The notes under the pieces: generated by a model
Seen by the model: the letters and a program-made list of their open reading frames with translations, nothing else
Told to the model about the DNA's origin: nothing
Databases searched by the model: none
Part shown: positions 30,760 to 41,383 of the stretch, piece by piece
Layout: the number at the start of each line of letters is the position of its first letter
Position numbering within the stretch: the stretch's first letter is position 1
Position numbers and translations under genes: made by a program
Assembly (NCBI GenBank): GCA_965112735.1
Contig: OZ218954.1
Coordinates: 248,001-312,000 of the forward strand
Length of the DNA stretch: 64,000 nt
From: Phaeosaccion multiseriatum
Taxonomy: Eukaryota; Ochrophyta, other classes
Direction of reading: 5' to 3'

Positions 30760-32532
30760 ATGAAGGTGGGGAACAGGGACGGAAGGGGTGATGCTGGCAT
30801 CTACGCAGCAGCCACATGGGACCATGCTGCTGGTGAAGCACGCTCCGAGGCTGGGACAGGGGCTTTGATCATTGTGGCAAGCCTCATTTCTGATAAAGCT
30901 CTGTGGGGAGTGTGCAAGGAGGTTGATGAGGTCACCTCCCGCACTCTGGTGATCAACGCCGGCATGTCGGAGGATATCAAGCTCCGTATACTGCGTATGC
31001 TGAAGCGGCAGAAGAGGCAAGAGGAAGCTTCTCTGCATTCTTCTCCTTCTTTTGATACTTCGAAAGCTGCTGCTCTCTCGGCTGGGCCTGCCGCCCCTGC
31101 CGCAAGCGAGGGAGGGAGGGGGCGTAGGGAGAAGGTCCAAGGATTGGAGAGGATTCGGGTGAGGCAGCAGCAGCAGCAGGAGGAGGAGGAGGAGGAGGAG
31201 GAAGAGGACCAGCAGCACCAGCAGCAGCAGCAGCACCAGCACCAGCAGCAGCACCAGCAGCACCAGCCCGATAGTGTTAAGACGCAGCGCTTTGGTACCG
31301 GAGATGACGATGAAAGAGGAGGTGTCTTTCGTGTTGCAGCTGTGAAGCTTGGCCTCCTGCACCCGCCGGGGCCGTCAAAGACTGTCCCGACTGCTGCTGC
31401 TGCTGCTGCTGCTGACGAGGCTCTCGCCACGGAAGTCTTGGCGCTGCTTCCACCATCGGTCAAGCGGGTGTCTTTCGCCGACTACATGTATTTGGATCAG
31501 TTCGACGTAGCTCTGCCGAGCACAGTGGAGGAGGTGGAGATGGGGCAGCACTTCAATCTCCCTCTGGAGCTCCCTACATCTCTGAAGAAGATCAGATTCG
31601 GCAGAGCTTTCAATCAGCACGTGGTTCTTCCTTGTGGTGTGGAGGAGGTGGAAATGGGATCTTCCTTTAACCACCCTCTGGAACTGCCTGCGTCGCTCAA
31701 GAAGATCAAGTTCGGCTTTCAGTTCAATCAGCACGTGGTTCTTCCTTGCGGCGTGGAGGAGGTGGAGATGGGGCATGTGTTCAACCTCCCTCTGGAGCTG
31801 CCTGCCTCGCTCAAGAAGGTCAGCTTTGGCTTTCTCTCTCATTTCAATCAGCACGTCGTTCTTCCTTGTGGTGTGGAGGAGGTGGATATGGGGTATTTCT
31901 TTAATCTCCCTCTGGAGCTGCCTGCCTCGCTCAAGAGGATCAAGTTCAGCTGGAAATTCAACCAGCACGTGGTCCTTCCTTGTGGTGTTGAGGAAATGGA
32001 GATGGGGGGCGACTTCAACCTCCCTCTGGAGCTGCCGGCCTCGTTGAAGAAGGTCAGATTCGGCAGAGAGTTCAATCAGCACGTGGTTCTTCCTTGCGGC
32101 GTGGAGGAGGTGGAGATGAAGCGTGATTTTGACCTCCCCCTGATCCTCCCCGCCTCCCTCAAGAAGATCAGATTTGGCCTTTACTCGAAATTCAATCAGC
32201 AGTTGGCCCTTCCTTGTGGCGTGGAGGAGGTGGAGATGGGGCATGACTTTAACCTCCCTCTGGTCCTCCCTTCCTCTCTGAAGAAGGTCACATTTGGCCC
32301 TTCTTTCAATCAGCCATTGGTCCTTCCTTGCGGCGTGGAGGAGGTGGAGATGGGGCATGACTTTAACCTCCCTCTGGACCTCCCTGCCTCGCTGCGAGAA
32401 CTTACCCTCGGTTCTCTGTCCCGCCCTCTGGAGAACCTCCCTGCCGGCCTGCGAAAGCTCTTGGTGCGACCAGACTACCCGCTGCCTGCACATTTGCCCG
32501 AGGGACTCCGGGTGAGCATTGCGCCCCTGTAG
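30760..32532 (+). CDS. FNIP-repeat (leucine-rich, solenoid-like) protein
   Basis: Intronless; the first in-frame ATG is at 30760, giving 590 aa (the frame is open further upstream, so an upstream exon is possible). The N-terminal third has a helical region (SEDIKLRILRMLKRQKRQ) and Gln/Glu/His-rich runs. The rest is a tandem array of ~22-residue units alternating between the types FNLPLELPASLKKIRFG and FNQHVVLPCGVEEVEMG. This fits the FNIP family (FN.PL..LPSSL..L.FG) well known from Dictyostelium and found in other protists. FNIP arrays are predicted to fold like leucine-rich repeats and to bind proteins; the partner is unknown. Neighbouring units are very similar in nucleotide sequence, so unit number probably changes by unequal exchange. 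The protein closes with a degenerate unit, then LPAHLPEGLRVSIAPL. Confidence 0.85.
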   Translation: MKVGNRDGRGDAGIYAAATWDHAAGEARSEAGTGALIIVASLISDKALWGVCKEVDEVTSRTLVINAGMSEDIKLRILRMLKRQKRQEEASLHSSPSFDTSKAAALSAGPAAPAASEGGRGRREKVQGLERIRVRQQQQQEEEEEEEEEDQQHQQQQQHQHQQQHQQHQPDSVKTQRFGTGDDDERGGVFRVAAVKLGLLHPPGPSKTVPTAAAAAAADEALATEVLALLPPSVKRVSFADYMYLDQFDVALPSTVEEVEMGQHFNLPLELPTSLKKIRFGRAFNQHVVLPCGVEEVEMGSSFNHPLELPASLKKIKFGFQFNQHVVLPCGVEEVEMGHVFNLPLELPASLKKVSFGFLSHFNQHVVLPCGVEEVDMGYFFNLPLELPASLKRIKFSWKFNQHVVLPCGVEEMEMGGDFNLPLELPASLKKVRFGREFNQHVVLPCGVEEVEMKRDFDLPLILPASLKKIRFGLYSKFNQQLALPCGVEEVEMGHDFNLPLVLPSSLKKVTFGPSFNQPLVLPCGVEEVEMGHDFNLPLDLPASLRELTLGSLSRPLENLPAGLRKLLVRPDYPLPAHLPEGLRVSIAPL

Positions 32533-32811
32533 AGTTTGCGAGTACGCGGGATGTGATGATGCAGAGATGTGAATAAGTGACTCGACTGAGCACTATTGAG
32601 TCAAGGCAGGGGCCGACAGAGAAGGCCCACATAGAAGCCTCTAGGAGACGATACGACACCTATACACCTATGTCATATCCATGTTAATACGTTAATACCA
32701 TTGTTTATACCAATGATGTATCTTGCACTGCTTTTGCCTTCAACCCCAAGTGTTGGCGAGTAAGTCGTTTACAAACAGCAGCAGGACGAGGAGGGAGGAG
32801 CAAGAGGAGGA

Positions 32812-34845
32812 AGGAGGAGGAGGAGGAGGAGGAGGAGGAGGAGGAGGAGGAGGAGGAGGAGGAGGAGGAGGAGGAGGAGGAGGAGGAGGAGGAGGAGGAG
32901 GAGGAGGAGGAGGAGGAGGAGGAGGAGGAGGAGGAGGAGGAGGAGGAGGAGGAGGAGGAGGAGGAGGAGGAGGAGGAGGAGGAGGAGGAGGAGGAGGAGG
33001 AGGAGGAGGAGGAGGAGGAGGAGGAGGAGGAGGAGGAGGAGGAGGAGGAGGAGGAGGAGGAGGAGGAGGAGGAGGAGGAGGAGGAGGAGGAGGAGGAGGA
33101 GGAGGAGGAGGAGGAGGAGGAGGAGGAGGAGGAGGAGGAGGAGGAGGAGGAGGAGGAGGAGGAGGAGGAGGAGGAGGAGGAGGAGGAGGAGGAGGAGGAG
33201 GAGGAGGAGGAGGAGGAGGAGGAGGAGGAGGAGGAGGAGGAGGAGGAGGAGGAGGAGGAGGAGGAGGAGGAGGAGGAGGAGGAGGAGGAGGAGGAGGAGG
33301 AGGAGGAGGAGGAGGAGGAGGAGGAGGAGGAGGAGGAGGAGGAGGAGGAGGAGGAGGAGGAGGAGGAGGAGGAGGAGGAGGAGGAGGAGGAGGAGGAGGA
33401 GGAGGAGGAGGAGGAGGAGGAGGAGGAGGAGGAGGAGGAGGAGGAGGAGGAGGAGGAGGAGGAGGAGGAGGAGGAGGAGGAGGAGGAGGAGGAGGAGGAG
33501 GAGGAGGAGGAGGAGGAGGAGGAGGAGGAGGAGGAGGAGGAGGAGGAGGAGGAGGAGGAGGAGGAGGAGGAGGAGGAGGAGGAGGAGGAGGAGGAGGAGG
33601 AGGAGGAGGAGGAGGAGGAGGAGGAGGAGGAGGAGGAGGAGGAGGAGGAGGAGGAGGAGGAGGAGGAGGAGGAGGAGGAGGAGGAGGAGGAGGAGGAGGA
33701 GGAGGAGGAGGAGGAGGAGGAGGAGGAGGAGGAGGAGGAGGAGGAGGAGGAGGAGGAGGAGGAGGAGGAGGAGGAGGAGGAGGAGGAGGAGGAGGAGGAG
33801 GAGGAGGAGGAGGAGGAGGAGGAGGAGGAGGAGGAGGAGGAGGAGGAGGAGGAGGAGGAGGAGGAGGAGGAGGAGGAGGAGGAGGAGGAGGAGGAGGAGG
33901 AGGAGGAGGAGGAGGAGGAGGAGGAGGAGGAGGAGGAGGAGGAGGAGGAGGAGGAGGAGGAGGAGGAGGAGGAGGAGGAGGAGGAGGAGGAGGAGGAGGA
34001 GGAGGAGGAGGAGGAGGAGGAGGAGGAGGAGGAGGAGGAGGAGGAGGAGGAGGAGGAGGAGGAGGAGGAGGAGGAGGAGGAGGAGGAGGAGGAGGAGGAG
34101 GAGGAGGAGGAGGAGGAGGAGGAGGAGGAGGAGGAGGAGGAGGAGGAGGAGGAGGAGGAGGAGGAGGAGGAGGAGGAGGAGGAGGAGGAGGAGGAGGAGG
34201 AGGAGGAGGAGGAGGAGGAGGAGGAGGAGGAGGAGGAGGAGGAGGAGGAGGAGGAGGAGGAGGAGGAGGAGGAGGAGGAGGAGGAGGAGGAGGAGGAGGA
34301 GGAGGAGGAGGAGGAGGAGGAGGAGGAGGAGGAGGAGGAGGAGGAGGAGGAGGAGGAGGAGGAGGAGGAGGAGGAGGAGGAGGAGGAGGAGGAGGAGGAG
34401 GAGGAGGAGGAGGAGGAGGAGGAGGAGGAGGAGGAGGAGGAGGAGGAGGAGGAGGAGGAGGAGGAGGAGGAGGAGGAGGAGGAGGAGGAGGAGGAGGAGG
34501 AGGAGGAGGAGGAGGAGGAGGAGGAGGAGGAGGAGGAGGAGGAGGAGGAGGAGGAGGAGGAGGAGGAGGAGGAGGAGGAGGAGGAGGAGGAGGAGGAGGA
34601 GGAGGAGGAGGAGGAGGAGGAGGAGGAGGAGGAGGAGGAGGAGGAGGAGGAGGAGGAGGAGGAGGAGGAGGAGGAGGAGGAGGAGGAGGAGGAGGAGGAG
34701 GAGGAGGAGGAGGAGGAGGAGGAGGAGGAGGAGGAGGAGGAGGAGGAGGAGGAGGAGGAGGAGGAGGAGGAGGAGGAGGAGGGGGAGGAGGAGGAGGAGG
34801 AGGAGGAGGAGGAGGAGGAGGAGGAGGAGGAGGAGGAGGAGCCTT
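32812..34845. repeat. ~2 kb nearly pure (GGA)n array
   Basis: Roughly 675 consecutive GGA triplets with one visible interruption (an extra-G block near 34781). The 700-residue polyGly, polyLeu and similar frames through it are artefacts. Confidence 0.97.
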
Positions 34846-35389
34846 GGAGTGGACAGGTGGATGAGGTGGTAGGGGAGAGGGCGGTTGTTCTGTGTATGTC
34901 TATTCAAGTATGCCTGGACCTTGTCTTTGCCGTGACTGGCAAGATGTGTGACACTCTACTTTGGCGGCATTCATTTCTTACGTAAGGATGAATGTTGGTG
35001 ACTAAGATCTTACGTAAGGATGAATATTGGTGATTTGTGTCCGCGGCCGTCGCTGCAAGCGCAAATTGAGTACTGCTTGTGGTTCGATGTACTTCGTAGT
35101 TCGTTTCGTGTACGGATCGATCGGACGCCTCAAGGGCGACACTTGTGTTGTTTGGATTGGATGGTTTCTTTGTTTCTTTGCCTTTCCATACACGACCATC
35201 AGTCGGACATGTTTGCTTTCATATATTTCTATTTAGAAGCGTATGGAGCCTTGGTTGCCTCCGCACAGAGTGTCACGGCCTTGCGATTGCTCAGCCGTCA
35301 CTCCTCCCCCATCCAGTGCCATCTCTCCTCCTCGTCCTCCTTACACTCCTCCTCCTCCTCCTCCTCCTCCTCCTCCTCTCTCTCTCTCC
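34846..35389. other. Intergenic, 3' of Vps51 gene
   Basis: Includes a ~28-bp direct repeat (CTTACGTAAGGATGAAT at 34978 and 35013) and a CTC array at 35345-35380 next to the Vps51 stop codon. No gene recognised. Confidence 0.5.
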
Positions 35390-38196
35390 TCAGCGAGAGT
35401 CAGCCTGGCTCAGTAAGTCAGCAAGAGTGGCAGGGTCCAATGCCTCCGGGTGGAGAGCTCGCCCCTCTGCTGCGAGTAACACGCCGTCAAGCATGGCTGC
35501 CAGGGCCTGCTGCTGCTGCTGATCCGATATGTAGTACGGGAGGGCTTGGTGCACGTACTCGACATCCACCTGTGATGGGGATGGTGATTGTCAGTTGTGA
35601 GTGATTGATGGGTTCATAACAGGAGGATGGCGACGACAACGACGACGACGAGTAGGAGGAAGAATCATACGTATAGAGGAGAGACCAGGGACATGAGGGA
35701 GGAGGGAGGAGGGAGGGGGTTTGAGATGAGAAGCATACGGGGAGGGAGTTAGACTGGCAAGCAGGCATAGGGAGCACCTGTGTGTGTGTGTGTTCTCCTC
35801 TCTCTCGCCCTTTGTGTCTCCCTGCCTCTCACTTCCCCCCTCTCACCCTTTCTGTCTCTCTGCGTCATTCTTCTCCCCAAACCCCCCTTTCTCCGCCATT
35901 CTATCTCGCTCCCCTCCCCTCCCCTTTGTATCACCAACCCACTCACCTGCATCTGCTGAAAGCTGCCCCCCTCCAGAGTTGCCTCCTTGACCCCCTCCCC
36001 CAAGGCTTTGACCCCTACTCCCAGTAGACCCATGGCCACACCCTCTGTTGAGAAGGCCCTCACAGGCCCAAAGATGGCCACTTTCATTGCGAACAGCCTC
36101 CCAATCTCCATTTGGAGCCCTCTGGACACTCGACTGTTGGCGACTCGGTTGCCATCTGTGATTCGGCTGCTGCTGCTGCTGCTGCTGCTTCCTACTACGG
36201 GCCTTCGGAAGCGACTACCTCCCCCCACGGAACCCCCCACGGAAGCCCCTGCCCCTCCTAACTCCCGATCCCCTCCCCCTCCCCCCCCACCCCCTCCTGA
36301 CACGGCAATGGGGTTGTGCCGGGCCTCTCCAAAGAGCAACGCTGCCTTTGCGACCTCCTCCTCCACAAAGCCAATTGCGTCCTGAAAGCTTTCCGAAACG
36401 CCACACGGGGGGGGTGGCACCGCCCACCCACTGCCATCCCCCTCCTCCTCCTCCTCCTCCTCCTGTTGCTGCTCATATCCTCCCCCCCCCCCTCCTCCTC
36501 CTGCTTTTGCTGCTGCTACTGTATCACCAACTGCCATGCCACTGCCCAGGATCGAAGCGACTCTGCATCCCTGCATTTCCACGTAATACCCCAGCAGGGA
36601 TGCGGCAACTTCGAGAGTGTAGGCACTTACTGAATCACCAACTGCTGCATCGGCCGCTGCTGTATCACCAACCCCTGGGGACGGCAGGGGCACGTGTCTG
36701 TTGAGCAGCTCCGTCGCTTTGGTCACGAATTGCGTCCCCACCTGGAATGGGATGGATGGATGGATGGGAGTGTGTTATGGAGTGCGTTAATGGAGTGAGG
36801 GAAATGGGGTGTGGAATGAAGCGTGTAATGGAGTGAGTTAATGGAGTATGTAAATGGAGTGCGTTAATGGAGTGGGTAATGGGGGTGTGGAATGAAGTGT
36901 ATAACGGAGCGTGTTAATGGAGTAGGTAATGGAGTGCGTTAGTGGAGTGTGTGTGATGGGGTGTGTAATAGAGTGGGTAAAGGGGTGCAAGGGTGTGTGT
37001 GTGTTAATGGGGTGTGGAGTGGAGCGGGCAATGGGGTGTGTAACAGGATGGGATGAAGATGGCATTGTATGGATGAGTAGAGGTCAGATGGCAGTGGATG
37101 GACGGGATGAAAACGGCAGTGGATGAATGGATGGATGGATGGATGGATGGATGGCAGTGGATGGACGGATGAGTAAAACGTATGGTGACAGAAGACCCGA
37201 CAGCAAACATCACACAGCTCCCTCTCACTCCTCCATCCGGTGCCATCCGGTGCCATCCGGTGCCATCCCATATCTCCCCTCACCTGCCGAGCCAGACACG
37301 CTAGCAGCAGGACGGCGCTTCCCGACTCGCCCCCCGAAGGAGAAGCTTCCCTTACCCCCCCCTGCCCCCCCTCGGCTGCTGCTGGTGACGTCACAGCTGG
37401 CGGCGACGCAGTCACAACTGGCGTAGTAGCACCAACTGCTCTGCGTAGGTCGAGGGCAGCCAGGACGGGAGCGGGTTTCTCGATCGGCAGACCTTCATAG
37501 TCGAGAGCGGGCAGGACTAAGGGGGGCTGGGGGCGCATGGAGAAGGCAGTAGATGGGGCTGCTGGATGACCAACTGATGAGGATGTGGAGGGAGGGAAGG
37601 GGTGGGTCACCTTGGCGGTGGCTTGGAGGAAGTCTCCGAACCAAACCACAAACGCCCACATGGAGCGGTGCAAGTGAGCTGGGAGGCGAGGGAAGAGAGG
37701 AAGAGAGGGAGGAGAGGGAGGAGAGGGAGGAGAGGGAGGAGAGGGAGGCGAGGGAAGAGAGGAAGAGAGGGAGGAGAGGGAGGAGAGGGAGGAGAGGGAG
37801 GCGAGGGAAGAGAGGAAGAGAGGGAGGAGAGGGAGGAGAGGGAGGAGAGGGAGGCGAGGGAGGAGAGGGAGGGAGGGGCGGGGAGAGAAGGGAGGGGAAG
37901 GGAGGGGAAGGGAGGAGGGGAGGGAGGGAGGACGGAGGACAGGGAAAGCAGGGCGGGGAGAGGAAGGAAGGGAAGGGAGGGAGTGAGGGATAGAGGGAGG
38001 GAGGGAGGGGCGGGGAGAGGAAGGGAAGGGAAGAGGGAGGGGGGGAGGGAGGGAGAGGGAAAGTGGGAAGCAAGTGTGTAACAGAGCCAAGGAGCATTTT
38101 CCAATCGAGAAGTAACTACCCCTTTACACTCTGCCCAAAACAGCAACAACAACAGCAACAACAACAACAACCACAACCACAACAACAACAACAACC

Positions 38197-38232
<36 letters not shown>

Positions 38233-38879
38233 CACACAAACGATATCCAACTTACTCACTTCCTCCCTCCCTCCCTCACTCACTCACTCTCACCCACTCA
38301 CTCACTCACTCACGCACACACCTGCCAAGGAGGGCCCTTCCACCCCCCCCCCCTGCCCTGCTCCCTTCGCCCCCCTCACCCCTACCCCCTCCCTTCCACT
38401 GCCATCCGCCCCCTTGCCCCCCTTCCCCTCCTCCTCCAGCTGTGCGAGGGGCTTGGTGTGCGTAACGGCGCTCTCCGCTGCCTTGAGGAGGCGCGTCACA
38501 GTCTGCTCGAGGAGGATCTGGTACCCCGTTTGGCGACTGTTTTGGAGTCAAGGGGCGCAGAGAACCAACGCGCGAAGGAGGAGCGAGTTGAGTTGATTCG
38601 GGACATGGGCCGGGGTTTGAATGAACGGGGTGAAATCAATCATATGCCTCTCACATACCTCCCATATGCCTCTTACATGCCTCCCATATACCTCTCACAT
38701 CCATCATACATGTATATGCCTCTCACATACCTCTATATGCCTCTCACATACACCCACTTCCATCCACTGCCTTACTAACAAACCTGCGGGTAGAGAGGCA
38801 CCGCTCTGCAGCTGCACCCTTCCACCCACCCACCCTGTCCTGACACCCACTGACTTGTAACAGACACTCACAGATACTT

Positions 38880-38910
<31 letters not shown>

Positions 38911-39789
38911 CTGTATGTAGAGGTGACGGTCTGCAGTTCTGCGGCCTTGGTTTTGTCCTGTGCTGTGGCGCAAAGCTCAGCCACGAGAGCAGCAGCGGAG
39001 CCACGTAGTCCACCGAAGTAGCCTCGCACCTTAAGGGTCAGGGAGGTGGGATGGCAGTGGATGGGATGGCAGTGGATGGGATGGCAGTGGATGGGGGGGG
39101 GGGGGTTTGGGGGGTGGGGGGGGGGTGGCAGTAGATGGCAGTAGATGGCAGTAGATGGCAGTAGATGGCAGTGGGTGAGGGACGGATCCTCTTGTACCCT
39201 GACACGTCTACCCGGACACCCACCCACCTGCCGCAGCTTGACCGCTCGGACAAAGGCCCTTGCCCCTTGCTGCAAGCCTGCCTCGGGGATGTGTTCATGC
39301 ACAGCGTCGACATCCCACATGAGCTGCTGGATTGTGCCCACCACGCCCTGTTGGTGTGGGTGTTGGTGATACAGATGGAGGTAACGAAGGAGTGACAGGG
39401 AGAGGGAGGGAGGGAGGGAGAGAGGAAGGGAAGATCAGAGAGGGGGAGGGAGAGAGGGGGGGGCATAAATGTATAGGTACCCGCGATGCCAATGAACACA
39501 AACACACCCTTACCCACACCGTTAATGTACACACACAGTTACACACCGTTACACACCTGCAGCCGGGCATCTTCTCCGACGACGTCGAGAGCATCCATGT
39601 TGGGGACGGAGGGGTCTTTCTTGTCGTCTTGGGGAGGGGGAGGGGGGAGGGGGGTGGAGGCAGAGAGACAAGAGGTGCAGGGAAAGAGAGAGTGAGACAG
39701 GAGAGAGAGGGAGGGGTGGAGAGAGAGAGAGAGAGAGGGAAAGAAGAGAGAGAGAGACAGAAAGAGAGAGAGAGACACACACACAGAGA

Positions 39790-39820
<31 letters not shown>

Positions 39821-41343
39821 CGAGAGAGAGCGAGAGAGAAAGAGACGGTGACACAGAGAGAGAAAGCTCAGCCTGCAGTGTCGGTGCGTTGGTTCCTCAC
39901 ATCTGCCAGTCAGTCAGTGTGCGTTTCAGCTCAGTTTGCCCTCGACCTTCATCTCCACATCCTTCCTCACCTCCTGTGACTGCTGTGACCCCCCCCCCTG
40001 GGACCACTGAGGTCGAGTTGGAGTTTGGGTTTGAGTGCTGTAGGGCCGCCCCCGCTTTCCGCTCGAGCAGTGCGTAGAAGTGCTCAACCTGGGGACGCAC
40101 CATTTCCTCCAGGGGGGCCGCCAGCGCCGCTCGAGTACTCGGAAACTCTCCTTCTCCTCCTCCTCCTCCTCCTCCTCCTCCTCCTCCCTCTCCTTCCTCT
40201 TCCCCTCCTCCTCCTCCTCCTCCTCCTCCTCCTCCTCCTCCTCCCTCTCCTCCTCCCTCTTCTTCTCCTCCTCCCTCCTCCACCTCCTCCTCCTCTGCCG
40301 CCGGAGCCTGAAGGAAGAGCCTCCTGTACGTGCTCACCTGACATTGATTGGTTCATGCCATTCGGTTATAAAAAGACACTGATTGGTTCATGCCATTCGG
40401 TTATAAAAATGATGAGAACGGTATGTCCAAGCCTCAACAAAAAAGTGTGCTCACAAATCCAACAACACCTCACTCTCAAACCCAAACTCACCGTACGCAG
40501 CAGCATGGGGAGGAACCCCTTGGCGAGCTGCTCCACACATGCGTCAAGAGAGATGGTGACATCGTCCACCAGAGCAGCAGCAGACTCACGCAGCAGGGAG
40601 GACAGCTTAAGGAGGGGAGGGGAGGGGAGGGGAGGGGAGGGAGGCGTGTGAGTTTCAGTGCATAGACCAACCGCTGGATGGCAGTGAATGGCAGTGGATG
40701 GCAGTGGATGGGACTCCATTGTGCCGAACTCCAACCACTCATCAACTCATCTCGTCTGTCCATTGACATACAATCATTGACATACAACCAACCATTGACA
40801 TACCTGAGCGGAGTGGAAGGAGAGGTAGGTGGAGGAGAGGGAGAGAGAGGGCACGCCGAGCAGCAGGAGGTGCGGGGAGAGCTGCTCGAGTTGCTGTTGC
40901 GTCACGGAGGGTGACGACACTGTCTCCAGCAGCATCTGTGAGTGGGGAGGGGAGGGGGAAAGGGGAGAAGAGGAGGAGGAGGAGGAGGAGGAGGAGGAGG
41001 AGGAGGAGGAGGAGGAGGAGGAGGGGGAGGAGGAGGAGGAGGAGGAGGAGGAGGAGGAGGAGGAGGAGGAGGAGGAGGAGGATGGGGAGGGGGGGGGGGG
41101 AGGTGAGCAATGCTATTGCATTACCTTTAGGTCTCTAATTATATAGCGACTGATCAGGCTATAAGGTAAGAGCGGTGCCCACCCCACCGATCTGCGGCTT
41201 ACAGACCAAGCATACACTACTCTTCCTTGTCTAAGGTTTTCAGCACTATGACGTCACCTTCTTGAGTGCGGTGATGATCTCCTCGCTCTCGGATTGAATG
41301 GAGCCGAAGCTCGCCACGGCCTCGTGCTTAGCGAGCACCTGTC

Positions 41344-41383
<40 letters not shown>

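Noticed and set aside
31375-32493. 372-codon minus-strand frame opposite the FNIP gene
   Set aside because: Antisense shadow of the FNIP repeats.
32723-34907. 700-codon polyglycine (+) and polyleucine (-) frames
   Set aside because: Pure by-products of the GGA array; no unique sequence or domain.
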